DNA of 64,000 bases from JBAVOR01 sp049692255. GTDB taxonomy: Bacteria; Babelota; Babeliae; Babelales; JACPOV01. The DNA is taken from contig JBAVOR010000004.1 in NCBI GenBank assembly GCA_049692255.1, forward strand, positions 9,625 to 73,624. Reading direction: 5' to 3'. The notes under the pieces were generated by a model. The model ran no database searches and was not told the origin of the DNA. It saw only the letters and a program-made list of their open reading frames with translations. Below, in pieces: positions 42,748 through 52,100 of the stretch (positions are counted from its first letter, which is position 1; each line of letters opens with the position of its first letter). The position numbers and the translations under genes were made by a program.

Positions 42748-45290
42748 ATCTGCTGGCCAAAGTTGTCATAGCATTGGTTGCAGGTACTTTTATTGGCATA
42801 CGCATTATTGAACGCGATACTCATTTTCTTGCCGTTTCACAGCGGCGTGCCATAGCACTATTTAATGATACGTTTGCGTGCCGTGCACAAGCATGCCTGC
42901 AGCGTATACACCCGTTCACTCCCGCGTTACATGCACGAAACATATGTGTACATGACGAGCAGACAAGTGCCGATTGGCATTGGTCTGCCGATGAGCTGAG
43001 CGTACGCAGCGCGTGGTTGAGTGCGTTAAAAAAAAAGGTTGCCCCGTTATCTATAGCAGCGCGAGGGATTACTATCTACAGCAAATGGGATAACGGATTA
43101 GCGCTGTGGCCCCATCTACAAAAAATGTTTTTTGAAAATTCTCCTATTCCCATTGCATTACAGCGTATCACTGTCGAAGCAATAACGGCTGTAATACATG
43201 ATCCAATGCGCGCTATGCTGCTGCGTTTGCAAGGGGACTTGCAGGTCAAAGCTGCCGGGCCGCATACGCAAATACAGTTAAAAATACGTGATGGCGCGTG
43301 GTGGTATCAAGGCACGCGTGTGTGTACTGCATTAACAGCATCTACCACTATTGTGCATGACGCTGAAGGCACCAACGTACAGCTGACTGGTACGGTTTTA
43401 GTTCCTGCAATAGATTCTACGCGCGCGTGTCAGATTACCGTGCGTACGCACCAACAACAGCTGATTGTGCAGCTCCATGATGGAGCAGGTGATGTACTGA
43501 TAACTGCAACATACGATATATCGCATGATACAGTACATATTTGTGGTGCACTGCCTCTTGCGGTGTTGCACCCATTCGTGCCACAGCTTTCCACGCTCTC
43601 CGTTGCTGGGCGCGTGTCGTTCGAAGCAACTATTACCCAAGTGACTGGTGCTCTGTCTATGACAGGAACCATAAGCCATGCGGTAGGAGGGCGTTATGCG
43701 ATAACTGTATCAAATAAGGCAGATACTACTATTATTACCGCCAAGCCACTTGAAATACCAGCATTCATGCGTAACGCTTTTGCTTTTGCTCAAAACACGC
43801 AACTGGTGATGCATTGGAAACAAGGGTCTCTTGCAGTATTACAGGTGCAGGCCCCCTGTGTGTACAAAAAACGAACCGCTATTGCCCTTGCGCTCCGCGC
43901 ACAACGCACCGCCACGCACACACAGGCCCACATGAACATTGGCCCGTGTCGTATAAACGCCACATTCGATGCGCATGGTGTATTAACCCAAGGCGCGTTG
44001 TTGTATAACAAGAACGTGATTGCGCCACTGCACTATGATGCGCGTACTGCTACGTACAGCGCTGATATTGATCTGCAATCGTTTAAAGTGCATGGGGTGG
44101 GCAAAGTACGTGTTGGGTATAGCCATGCACACCCAACGCAGCTTCGGGTGCAACTGCTTGATGGGCATATACCCATTCCTGGTATCTATAATATTATTCG
44201 CGCTTTTGATGGAACTATTACCGCTGATCCTACCAATGGCAGCATAGTAGTAGCAGTGCCGGAAATCACGTGTCATCAAGGTACGGCGCGTATTGAAGCA
44301 ACAGTGCATATTGACGAGCATGATACGTGGGTGCGTGGTATAGCGCAGGGCATGCACCTGTTGGTCAACTATAAAAAAGATTTTTTTGGGTTACTTTCAG
44401 GAACTCTTATGGGGCAATACCGTGCTGGTCGCGCGTCATTGAGTACCGCATTCTTGGTTGATGAAGGGCAGTACAATAAAAATATTTTTGCTGGTTTTTT
44501 TGTGCGCGAGCGGGCGCTTCGGTATCCCGCATGGTATGACCGTGTACGCGCAATACCGTGTACCATTGACGGGCGTGTAACTACGCGCGAAGCAGTACGG
44601 GTGGACACTTCGTTGTTAGAAGGAGCAATTCATGCACAGATGCATATGCATGGGCAACTTTCTGACGCCCCCCTTGAGGGTACCATTCAATTAGCACAGG
44701 GCACTCTTAAGTTTCCCGCATGTCCTTTGGCGCTTAGCTACGGTTCGGTCACGCTTAAACCGCACGAGCTTTCTAATCCACATATTGCATTCGAAGCAAA
44801 GGGTCTTTTCAAAAAACATTCATTACTCTTGCGTGCGCAAGGAACAGTGCAAAACCCAACGCTGTTATTTGAATCAACACCACCGTTAAGCCAAGAACAG
44901 ATTATTACGCTATTACTTGCCGGTTCAGAAGATGGATCACTATTACTCATGATGCCAACATTAATTATGGGGCAGATGCAACAGTTATTATTTGGGCCAG
45001 AGCAGACACAAACGCGGCTTGATTCATTTTTTAAAGGATTATTAAGCCCGCTTAAGCGCATGCGGTTGGTCCCGAGCTTTTTTGATCAAACAGGACGCGG
45101 CGGGTTTCGTGGGAAAATAGATGTAGACGTTTCTGATCGCTTAAAAGCATCGCTCCAGAAAAACTTTAACTTGACGGAAGATAGTACCATTGAAGTAGAA
45201 TATGCAATATCTGATGATACGAGTGTGCGTGCGATTAAAGATGAGCGCGGCGATGTGGGAGGAGAAATTGAAATGCGATTTAAATTTTAG
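42744..45290 (+). CDS. TamB-like translocation and assembly module protein (DUF490)
   Basis: 848 aa from ATG, sharing an ATGA overlap with the pseudopilin stop. One N-terminal membrane anchor (LLAKVVIALVAGTFIGI) is followed by a long beta-rich region. The C-terminal DUF490-like domain ends with the typical order: LEGTIQLAQGTLKFP, TPPLSQEQIITLLLAGSE, and VDVSDRLKASLQKNFN followed by an F-terminal strand (MRFKF). TamB proteins bridge inner and outer membranes and move phospholipid or barrel substrates. It is shorter than the E. coli protein (1259 aa). A separate TamA partner is not in the window. Confidence 0.85.
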   Translation: MNLLAKVVIALVAGTFIGIRIIERDTHFLAVSQRRAIALFNDTFACRAQACLQRIHPFTPALHARNICVHDEQTSADWHWSADELSVRSAWLSALKKKVAPLSIAARGITIYSKWDNGLALWPHLQKMFFENSPIPIALQRITVEAITAVIHDPMRAMLLRLQGDLQVKAAGPHTQIQLKIRDGAWWYQGTRVCTALTASTTIVHDAEGTNVQLTGTVLVPAIDSTRACQITVRTHQQQLIVQLHDGAGDVLITATYDISHDTVHICGALPLAVLHPFVPQLSTLSVAGRVSFEATITQVTGALSMTGTISHAVGGRYAITVSNKADTTIITAKPLEIPAFMRNAFAFAQNTQLVMHWKQGSLAVLQVQAPCVYKKRTAIALALRAQRTATHTQAHMNIGPCRINATFDAHGVLTQGALLYNKNVIAPLHYDARTATYSADIDLQSFKVHGVGKVRVGYSHAHPTQLRVQLLDGHIPIPGIYNIIRAFDGTITADPTNGSIVVAVPEITCHQGTARIEATVHIDEHDTWVRGIAQGMHLLVNYKKDFFGLLSGTLMGQYRAGRASLSTAFLVDEGQYNKNIFAGFFVRERALRYPAWYDRVRAIPCTIDGRVTTREAVRVDTSLLEGAIHAQMHMHGQLSDAPLEGTIQLAQGTLKFPACPLALSYGSVTLKPHELSNPHIAFEAKGLFKKHSLLLRAQGTVQNPTLLFESTPPLSQEQIITLLLAGSEDGSLLLMMPTLIMGQMQQLLFGPEQTQTRLDSFFKGLLSPLKRMRLVPSFFDQTGRGGFRGKIDVDVSDRLKASLQKNFNLTEDSTIEVEYAISDDTSVRAIKDERGDVGGEIEMRFKF

Positions 45291-45310
45291 CAACTCAAAG
45301 GAGTATTGCG

Positions 45311-45895
45311 GTGAAAAAGATATCAATGTTGGTTGCATTTTTGTTGCCAGCCGTTACGCGTAGTTCATTGTACGATTACACGTCATACGCGAATCAGTTC
45401 TGCAACACGCGCGCAGGCACCATATCAACTACCTTATTTGTGCCAGATGATCCTGTTAAAAAAGTGTTGCTTGGACTTATTCAAAATGAACGTAAAGCGA
45501 TATATAGTGCGCAGTTTCGTTTAACCGATAAAGATATAGTGCTTGCCCTTTGTGATGCACACCGGCGCGGCGTACAGATTAAAATAGTGGTTGATTGTTC
45601 TGGCATTGAAGAACGGTACGAAAAGATCAGCCTATTATGTAAAGCGGGTATTCCCGTGCATAAATATAAAGAACTTAATTCGACGATGCACAATAAATTT
45701 TTTGTTTTTTTTAACAATGGTAATCAAGGGTCACTGGTCTGGACCGGTTCTGCTAATACTACCCGCACCGGATTACTGAATAATCAAGAAAACGTGTACA
45801 TTTCCAACGAGCATGCCATGATTGCCCGTTACATCAAAAAATTTGACCAGCTCTGGGGGCAAACTATTGCAATTCGCATTCTTGCTGAGGCATAG
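45311..45895 (+). CDS. Exported single-motif phospholipase D/Nuc-like protein
   Basis: 194 aa from GTG, with AAAGGAG 7 bases upstream. The signal peptide is MKKISMLVAFLLPAVTRSS. The family hydrolyses phosphodiester bonds in DNA or lipid head groups. HxK motif: MHNKFFVFFNNG, followed by LVWTGSANTTRTGLLNNQEN, as in Nuc endonucleases (one HKD motif, acts as a dimer). The usual Asp of HxK-x4-D is missing; Phe stands at that position and Asn follows. The His and Lys are intact, so activity may remain. It follows the TamB-like gene by 20 bp. As an exported nuclease or lipase it could scavenge host nucleic acid or act as an effector; that is inference. Confidence 0.8.
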   Translation: MKKISMLVAFLLPAVTRSSLYDYTSYANQFCNTRAGTISTTLFVPDDPVKKVLLGLIQNERKAIYSAQFRLTDKDIVLALCDAHRRGVQIKIVVDCSGIEERYEKISLLCKAGIPVHKYKELNSTMHNKFFVFFNNGNQGSLVWTGSANTTRTGLLNNQENVYISNEHAMIARYIKKFDQLWGQTIAIRILAEA

Positions 45896-45968
45896 TAAAC
45901 AGTAAGACAGTCATGTAAAACTGCGGCGAGACTCGAGCTACGGGGTGGTTCTTGTCGTTTGCATTCAC

Positions 45969-46010
45969 GGGCTTCTCCGCCTTCGTTGAACTCTGGCGAG
46001 ATAAAAGCCC
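45969..46010. repeat. Imperfect hairpin element downstream of the PLD gene
   Basis: GGGCTT and AAGCCC enclose CTCCGCC / GGCGAG arms (one bulge) around TTCGTTGAACT. The core TTCGTTGAA also occurs in the element next to tmRNA (12441-12462). It may be a weak terminator or a degenerate member of a palindromic repeat family. Confidence 0.45.
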
Positions 46011-46057
46011 TTGAGCAGTATCAAAGCGACAGTGAATAAAGTACGTGTAGAGGGGAT

Positions 46058-47299
46058 ATGGAGTGTATAAAAGTATTTAATTCGAGCATAAGCATATGTT
46101 TTTTAATAACATGCCACGCAGTTGCATTGCCTTTATTCGACATTTCACCGGCAGATGAAACGCGTAAATCGTCTGATTTAAAGTTACTAAACAAGCAACA
46201 ACAAAAAACAGAGCTAATCAAATCTACCTGGCGATTACCATGGTCTAAGCCTGTTGAACTAGAAGATATCTCAGTCATTGGCAGGGAAGAGGAAAAACGG
46301 TTATATAAAACCCCTTCGTTAAATGAACAACCGAGCAGTATGCAGCAACCAGAGTTTACAGAAGACCCTCAAAAAGTAAAAGATAAAAAATACAAGGAAG
46401 CATTAGCCGGAATAACACGTTATAGAGAGGGGGAATTTTTTAGTTCTGAGCCTAATCTGTCCGCAGAAGAACCTTTTAAGCGAAATATGGAGAAAATTCA
46501 GGAGAGTATTATTTTGATTGAAGGAGAACCGGCAGGGTCCCGTGCAGCAATGGTTGCAGAATTAATCAAGACAATAGAGGAGGTGAAAGAAAAAATATTA
46601 AGTGTCGAGACTAAGATAGAACAAGAAATTGTTTCTAGTGTTAAAAGTCGAAAAGACGAGGATTATAATAGGCGCAAATTAGTAATTATTCATCAATATC
46701 AAGATTTCTTACAACGTGCTATTGCACAAGCGGATTCCCTGAAAGAGGGGAATGTTGCCATTGTGGAGCTTACTAATACAATGAGTGCTATGGAAAATGA
46801 ACAAAATAAGAAGAAGTCTTATTATGAGCAACAGCGTTTGAAAATAAATGAAAAATTAAAAAAGGAAGTAGCAACAGAACCTCTTCAAAGTGCAGAAGTC
46901 AAGGGGCTTGCAGTTGCTTTTGCGCAAGATGTTCGCGACAAAATACTTACTAATTTTGATTATCCTTATTTTACGTCTTTGCGCACAGAGATCAAATCTA
47001 TGACAGATGCTGCTAACTATATATTTTCTGATGAAGAAGTATCGGAGGCAGAAAAAAAAGATTTATATACTCAATTGAGCAGCTGGTTGGAACAGAAATA
47101 TGAAGTAGCATTCGAAGCGTATTGGCTGCAGAGCGCAGATGAAGGAGGTAATCGAGTAACATATGAGAAGATACGAAACGAAAATAAGAAGCTGTCAAGT
47201 GTACGGCTTCGTGAATATTGTAAACTCTTTATAGCACAACAGCTGTATGAGCTTAAAAGTAATTATGAATCAACGATTAAGAAGGCTGGAGGAAAGTAA
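46058..47299 (+). CDS. Exported coiled-coil protein, smaller of two tandem paralogues
   Basis: 413 aa. The signal peptide (about residues 1-24, ending HAVA) is followed by a mature protein that is highly charged and helical, with coiled-coil stretches (TIEEVKEKILSVETKIEQE). It shares blocks with the next gene: HQYQDFLQRAIAQADSLKEG here versus NDYQNFLDRSKQRAEALRDG there, and a C-terminal VRLREYCKLFIAQQLYELK versus KRLGEYGTFIDAQLKLVKD. Its stop overlaps the next start by one base (TAATG), so the two are coupled. No known family is recognised. A surface or host-directed role is possible but unsupported. Confidence 0.7.
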   Translation: MECIKVFNSSISICFLITCHAVALPLFDISPADETRKSSDLKLLNKQQQKTELIKSTWRLPWSKPVELEDISVIGREEEKRLYKTPSLNEQPSSMQQPEFTEDPQKVKDKKYKEALAGITRYREGEFFSSEPNLSAEEPFKRNMEKIQESIILIEGEPAGSRAAMVAELIKTIEEVKEKILSVETKIEQEIVSSVKSRKDEDYNRRKLVIIHQYQDFLQRAIAQADSLKEGNVAIVELTNTMSAMENEQNKKKSYYEQQRLKINEKLKKEVATEPLQSAEVKGLAVAFAQDVRDKILTNFDYPYFTSLRTEIKSMTDAANYIFSDEEVSEAEKKDLYTQLSSWLEQKYEVAFEAYWLQSADEGGNRVTYEKIRNENKKLSSVRLREYCKLFIAQQLYELKSNYESTIKKAGGK

Positions 47300-49290
47300 T
47301 GATGCGCTATCTCTTTTTATTGGTAACGCTGCATCAGGGGATGCTGGCAATGGAATTTAAGCCAGAAGAAAAAACACAAAGTATAGAAGAAGAGAAAGCG
47401 AAAGAATCTGCTCAAGAAGAAAAATTGAAGCACGAAGAGCAAAAAGAAGAACAATTTAAATCAGCCACATCTCAATTATCTTCGCAACCAAAAACCCAAT
47501 CATTGCAGCAAGAACAAAAACCAAGCATATCATCGTTGCCGCAATCTTTAGAACAAGCAACAGCGCCTGAACAAATAACTCAAGAAAATATTTCGCCGAC
47601 TTCGTCAACTGTAAGTATGTCTGCTTTGTTTGTATCAACACCTGAGCCTGCAAAACAACTTCAATCTGTAGAAGATGTCAGACAAGCGATATTAAAGCTT
47701 TCTAGTAAACCGTATCCCGCAGTTGCTGAATTCAAGGGCTTAATAGAAGAATTAGAAAATATAAAAAATGATTCAACTCGATCAAAAAATTTTGACACAA
47801 AGCGCTTAAATGATCAGATCGAAACATTAAAAATGAAAAGTGATATGCGTGTAAAAGAAGAGAATCCCACTAATCTCCGAGATCTAAATACATTAATTAG
47901 TAAAGCAAAAGAGAATATTAAAAAACTTGAATCACCAGCTCTAAAGTTTGGAGCAGATGAGCTAAAAGCAACTGCTTTAGATAGTGCTAATAATGAACTA
48001 ACTCGGTTAACGGAGTTACGTGATAAAATGGCAAAGACGCTTGTACAAAAAGATGTAAGCTTTATTAGCTCTATGAAAGAGGGGAAAGAAATTAAGCCGA
48101 TGGATGCAGAAATCATGGAAAAACAGTTAGTGGACTATATTCCAGGTCGAGGTTTACAATATGGTGGTAATCCTAGCCCTTTTGCTGAGAGTATTGGCGG
48201 TGTGGGCGATAGTATAAGAACAATTGAACTGCAGCCCGAAGAGTTACGTGCAGAGATGATTATCCAAGTAACAGCGGAAATAGAAAAAGCACAAGATGCT
48301 TTGAATCAGATTGAACGAATTGTGTTACAGAAGATTAAAAACAATCCTCATAGTGAAAAATTTGCCACTACAGGAATTACGGAGCTAGGGGTAATAAATG
48401 ATTATCAAAACTTCTTGGATCGTTCTAAACAACGCGCGGAAGCATTGCGTGATGGGAAAATTACCCCAATAATTGAATTGAGCTCAGAAGATAATGCAGC
48501 AATAGAGCAAAATAGAAATTCAGAAATAAAGAAATCCAATTGGGCGAAAGAAGTGCTAGAAGGTTGGAGTAAAAAGCCTGCCAATAAAGGTCAATCTTTT
48601 TCTAATGATAAGAGAAAAGAGTTGCGTGGAGAAATAAATAAATTAAGACTAGACAACAACGTGAGAAAAATGGTACAAGAGCGGGACGCATTGTATAAAG
48701 AAAGAGCAGCATATGAAAATGCATTTAATGAATTGAAACAGAAAGAAGGAGGCGGACAATTTGCCCGGGAGCATGGTGTAACTGGTGAATTGCCGAGTGC
48801 ACGCGCTGAACGCTGGATCAGGGCCCTTGATGAAGCAATTATAGATCTTGATAATGAAATTAATTTTGAACAAGAACGGCAACGGCCTATCAACGAAGAA
48901 GCAGAAACTTTTGGAAATATCGCAGCGGAGTCTATTATTGACTATCCCGAGAAAAGCTTTTTTAAAATTTATAGGGAAAAAATAAATACTTCCGTTGAAA
49001 AATTGAAAAATACTTTAGCAAGCGAAAGTTCTTGGAAAGATAAGAAAGAGGCATATGAAACATTGCGTCTTTCACTCGAAAGAGAAAAAGAAATAGTTAG
49101 TAAAGCGACTGGAAGACAATTAGAAGCTGAACAATCAGATAATAATCGAGAGAAATATAAGAAGCTCATTAAGGATGACAAGCAGATGCCAAGTAAGCGC
49201 TTGGGAGAATATGGCACATTTATTGATGCGCAACTAAAATTGGTTAAAGATAGGTATCGCAAGGCTGAAGCGAAAGCTAAAGAATCTTAA
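47299..49290 (+). CDS. Exported coiled-coil protein, larger of two tandem paralogues
   Basis: 663 aa; ATG at 47299 or the next codon. The signal peptide (MMRYLFLLVTLHQGMLAM) ends in Ala-Met-Glu. Residues 20-120 are low-complexity, rich in Glu, Lys, Gln and Ser. The rest is helical with strong coiled-coil character (MVQERDALYKERAAYENAFN). Two regions align by eye with the preceding protein, at about 315-400 and at the C-terminus (KRLGEYGTFIDAQLKLVKDR), so it is an expanded copy. No family is recognised. The Glu/Lys/Gln-rich N-terminus is probably disordered. Co-transcribed with the upstream gene. Confidence 0.7.
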   Translation: MMRYLFLLVTLHQGMLAMEFKPEEKTQSIEEEKAKESAQEEKLKHEEQKEEQFKSATSQLSSQPKTQSLQQEQKPSISSLPQSLEQATAPEQITQENISPTSSTVSMSALFVSTPEPAKQLQSVEDVRQAILKLSSKPYPAVAEFKGLIEELENIKNDSTRSKNFDTKRLNDQIETLKMKSDMRVKEENPTNLRDLNTLISKAKENIKKLESPALKFGADELKATALDSANNELTRLTELRDKMAKTLVQKDVSFISSMKEGKEIKPMDAEIMEKQLVDYIPGRGLQYGGNPSPFAESIGGVGDSIRTIELQPEELRAEMIIQVTAEIEKAQDALNQIERIVLQKIKNNPHSEKFATTGITELGVINDYQNFLDRSKQRAEALRDGKITPIIELSSEDNAAIEQNRNSEIKKSNWAKEVLEGWSKKPANKGQSFSNDKRKELRGEINKLRLDNNVRKMVQERDALYKERAAYENAFNELKQKEGGGQFAREHGVTGELPSARAERWIRALDEAIIDLDNEINFEQERQRPINEEAETFGNIAAESIIDYPEKSFFKIYREKINTSVEKLKNTLASESSWKDKKEAYETLRLSLEREKEIVSKATGRQLEAEQSDNNREKYKKLIKDDKQMPSKRLGEYGTFIDAQLKLVKDRYRKAEAKAKES

Positions 49291-49471
49291 TTAGCCTTAT
49301 CACCACAAAACAAAAGCTAAGAATAGATGGCTGCACGTCATGGGTGCGTGTATACGCTTTTGTAGCAAGCTTCATTACTACAATTCCTTCTTAGCTGGCA
49401 ATCAGCGTATTGTGCTTTAGCTAAAAAATCAAGAAAAAAATAGGAACGCGACTAGGGCGTGCGAATGAACA

Positions 49472-50401
49472 TCATTTTTGTAATTGTGCCATGTCAGCGG
49501 GCAATGGACAGGTGAAATGGTAATGGCGCCCATTAAAGGTGAAGCTGAGTGCGCTTGCATGTAACGCATGGCGCGCAATAGTATTTGATTGGGTCCCATA
49601 GACGGGGTCGCCGATAATTGGGTGGCCAATGCTGCTAAAATGCACGCGAATTTGGTGGGTGCGCCCAGTTTGCGGATACGCTTCTACGACGCTGTATGTG
49701 TCATAATAGGTGACTATTTTATACAAAGTTTGAGCGACACGTGCTTTTAATCCATTAACGGTCATCTGATTTCTTTTGATCGGGTTACGGCCAATGGCAG
49801 CATCAATAGTGCCAGTTGCTTCGGGGTGCCCTTGCACAACGGCAATGTATGTTTTCTTAATTTCCCGGCTTTTAAACAGGTTGCTTAAATGATGGTGTGC
49901 AAAGTTATTGCGTGCAATGAGCATAAGCCCTGATGTGTCTTTGTCTAAGCGGTGTACAATACCGGGCCGTTCTGGGTGGCCTACAGCGAGCAGTTCTTGT
50001 GAGTAGGCAGCAAGCCAATCGATCAGGGTGAGCGTAGTGCAATAGGGTGACGGCTTGTGAGACATAAGCCCAGCCGGTTTATTAATAACGAGAAAATCAT
50101 CTTCAATATGCACTATCCCTACCCCCAATTGCTTAAGCGTACTCATTTGCTCAGGAGAAAATTCAGCGTCGTACAGTGCTTTTTCAGGGGCAATAGTAAC
50201 GGTAACCTGGGCGCCTGGTTCAACGACACCGCTGCTTTTGGCAGGGGCACCATTAACCAACACCTGTTTTTCTTTGATAAGTTTTTGAATAAAGGTGCGC
50301 GAATAGGGGTTGAGTTGATTGGTCAGGAACAGATCGAGGCGCATTGGCGGCGTATCTGGTGAAACAATAAAGGTATGTACTGTTGATTGATTATAATTCA
50401 C
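49472..50401 (-). CDS. RluA-family 23S rRNA pseudouridine synthase (RluD-like)
   Basis: 309 aa. The family isomerises uridine in RNA. An N-terminal S4 domain (MRLDLFLTNQLNPYSRTFIQ, then LIKEKQVLVNGAPAKSS) is followed by the catalytic domain. The catalytic Asp lies in GIVHRLDKDTSGLMLIARN, the RluA motif. HGHPEATGTIDAAIGR-like VQGHPEATGTID and AYPQTGRTHQIRVHFSSIGH are also family-typical. The S4 domain and length fit RluD (positions 1911, 1915, 1917 in helix 69), though RluC-type targets cannot be excluded. ATG start. Minus strand, opposite to its neighbours and likely monocistronic. Confidence 0.92.
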   Translation of the reverse strand: MNYNQSTVHTFIVSPDTPPMRLDLFLTNQLNPYSRTFIQKLIKEKQVLVNGAPAKSSGVVEPGAQVTVTIAPEKALYDAEFSPEQMSTLKQLGVGIVHIEDDFLVINKPAGLMSHKPSPYCTTLTLIDWLAAYSQELLAVGHPERPGIVHRLDKDTSGLMLIARNNFAHHHLSNLFKSREIKKTYIAVVQGHPEATGTIDAAIGRNPIKRNQMTVNGLKARVAQTLYKIVTYYDTYSVVEAYPQTGRTHQIRVHFSSIGHPIIGDPVYGTQSNTIARHALHASALSFTFNGRHYHFTCPLPADMAQLQK

Positions 50402-50697
50402 GTGCTTTTTCCTCTTTTTGTGCGCGCCGTATGCCGCTCGACGTATTATTTTTTATTAGAAATTATTTGATTGTGACAACTCATACATTCGATAATGCAA
50501 TGTTTTTAAAATAAAGTCAAATGGACACGCGTATGAAATTGTGTTAGTTTCTGTACACGCCTATGAGGCGGTATGGTATGCTAAGGTGCGCATAAAATCA
50601 AATGTCAGATCAGAACGAGCGCCAAAAACGATCACACGAGTAAACATGTGTGCGAGTGTTAAAGAATTAAATAGGTTTTTGATATGGGGAGGTATCA

Positions 50698-52059
50698 ATG
50701 GTACTCGATACTCAAGAATTAATGCAGCAAGTGCAAGAACATATAGAACTGATTCTTGCCAATGCGTCTGATGATGCACCATACTGGTGGGCACGATTTA
50801 TATCGCTGCACGCTGCCGATATTGAACAGATACTTTCTGGCCTCTCACGCATAGAAATGGTAACTCTTTTTAGCAGGCTCAGTCGTTCGTTGCAGTTAGC
50901 TGTCTTTGCCGAACTGTCTGATGCGCTGAAAGTAGTTATTCTTTCTACTATTAGCGATGAAGATAAGAAATATATTTTAACGCAAACATCGCTTGATGAT
51001 TTAACCGATCTTTTTGATAGCATATCTGATGATGAGCTGCAAAAATATCTGACCATGTTGAGTACGCAAGATCGTAAAAAAATATTGTCTCTCCTTAATT
51101 TTGACCCCGAAAGTGCGGGGGGCAATATGGAAACGGAAGTTATTACGCTGATGAGTAACTTTACGGTAGAAAAATCTATTCAAATTTTGCAGCGCTTACA
51201 ACCACGTCGCGAGCTGTATCAAGAAATTTATGTGACCGATCAAGACAATGTTCTGGTCGGTCATATTCGTTTAGAAGAGCTGGTGCTTCATAACCCGCAG
51301 ACTCGCATAGGTACCTTTATGCACAAGAATGATCTGTTGGTAGCTGCAGCAGAAAATCAGGAAGAAGTCGCAAAAAAGATGATCCACTACAATAAAATGA
51401 CTATACCGGTAGTGGGAGATAATAACTATTTCTTGGGTGTTATTTCCAGTGATACGTTAGTTGATATCATTGAAGAAGAGGCGAGTGAGAACGTGTATCG
51501 TATCTCGGCGATGACTCCCATTAAATATCCGTACTTTGAAACTCCTTTTTTTAGAATACTGTATGAGCGAAGCTATATTTTAATTATACTATTACTGGCA
51601 CAATCGCTGTCATCGATGATTATTAAACGGTACGAAGTAACGTTGGCCGGCTTTTTGATGTATTTTATTACGATGCTCATTAGCACCGGTGGTAATTCGA
51701 GTAGTCAAACATCGGCGCTTGTTATTCAAGGGATGGCGGCAGGGGATATTACGCAGACGAACTTTTGGCGTTTTTTTAAACGCGAATGTTATATGGCAGC
51801 ACTGATGGCAGTTATTTTAGGCATCTTCTCTTTTATGCGAGTATATCTTACTTATGGTCATCTGGTCGGCGCTTTTGCGGTAAGCCTTTCGCTATCTATT
51901 ATTGTGCTTGTTTCGGTGCTGTTAGGCAGTGGCATTCCAATATTTTTGAAAAAAATTAATATAGATCCCGCCTATGCAGCAGGTCCTTTTTTAGCCACAT
52001 TGATGGATATTTTAGGATTGCTCATTTATTGCTATGTCAGCAAATTTATTTTAGGATAA
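50698..52059 (+). CDS. mgtE: Magnesium transporter MgtE
   Basis: 453 aa, the normal length. MgtE is a homodimeric Mg2+ channel gated by cytosolic Mg2+. The N domain (residues about 25-125; LHAADIEQILSGLSRIE) is followed by two CBS domains (about 130-250; GNMETEVITLMSNFTVEKS and FMHKNDLLVAAAENQEEV). The five-helix membrane domain has SRRSYILIILLLAQ-like YERSYILIILLLAQ, then STGGNSSSQTSALVIQGMA with the Asn/Gly-rich pore segment, and ILGLLIYCYVSKFIL at the end. Start ATG follows GGGGAGG. The 296-base upstream gap shows no convincing M-box riboswitch. Confidence 0.95.
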   Translation: MVLDTQELMQQVQEHIELILANASDDAPYWWARFISLHAADIEQILSGLSRIEMVTLFSRLSRSLQLAVFAELSDALKVVILSTISDEDKKYILTQTSLDDLTDLFDSISDDELQKYLTMLSTQDRKKILSLLNFDPESAGGNMETEVITLMSNFTVEKSIQILQRLQPRRELYQEIYVTDQDNVLVGHIRLEELVLHNPQTRIGTFMHKNDLLVAAAENQEEVAKKMIHYNKMTIPVVGDNNYFLGVISSDTLVDIIEEEASENVYRISAMTPIKYPYFETPFFRILYERSYILIILLLAQSLSSMIIKRYEVTLAGFLMYFITMLISTGGNSSSQTSALVIQGMAAGDITQTNFWRFFKRECYMAALMAVILGIFSFMRVYLTYGHLVGAFAVSLSLSIIVLVSVLLGSGIPIFLKKINIDPAYAAGPFLATLMDILGLLIYCYVSKFILG

Positions 52060-52100
52060 GTACTATTAGTTCTTTTTTTTATTATGCAAAGGATGCATAT

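Noticed and set aside
43398..44357. Long antisense frames within the TamB-like gene
   Set aside because: They are shadows of a well-supported gene. They lack start signals and have unusual His/Cys/Arg-rich composition.
50402..50697. Possible M-box magnesium riboswitch before mgtE
   Set aside because: No M-box consensus parts or terminator hairpin could be identified. The region looks like an ordinary leader.
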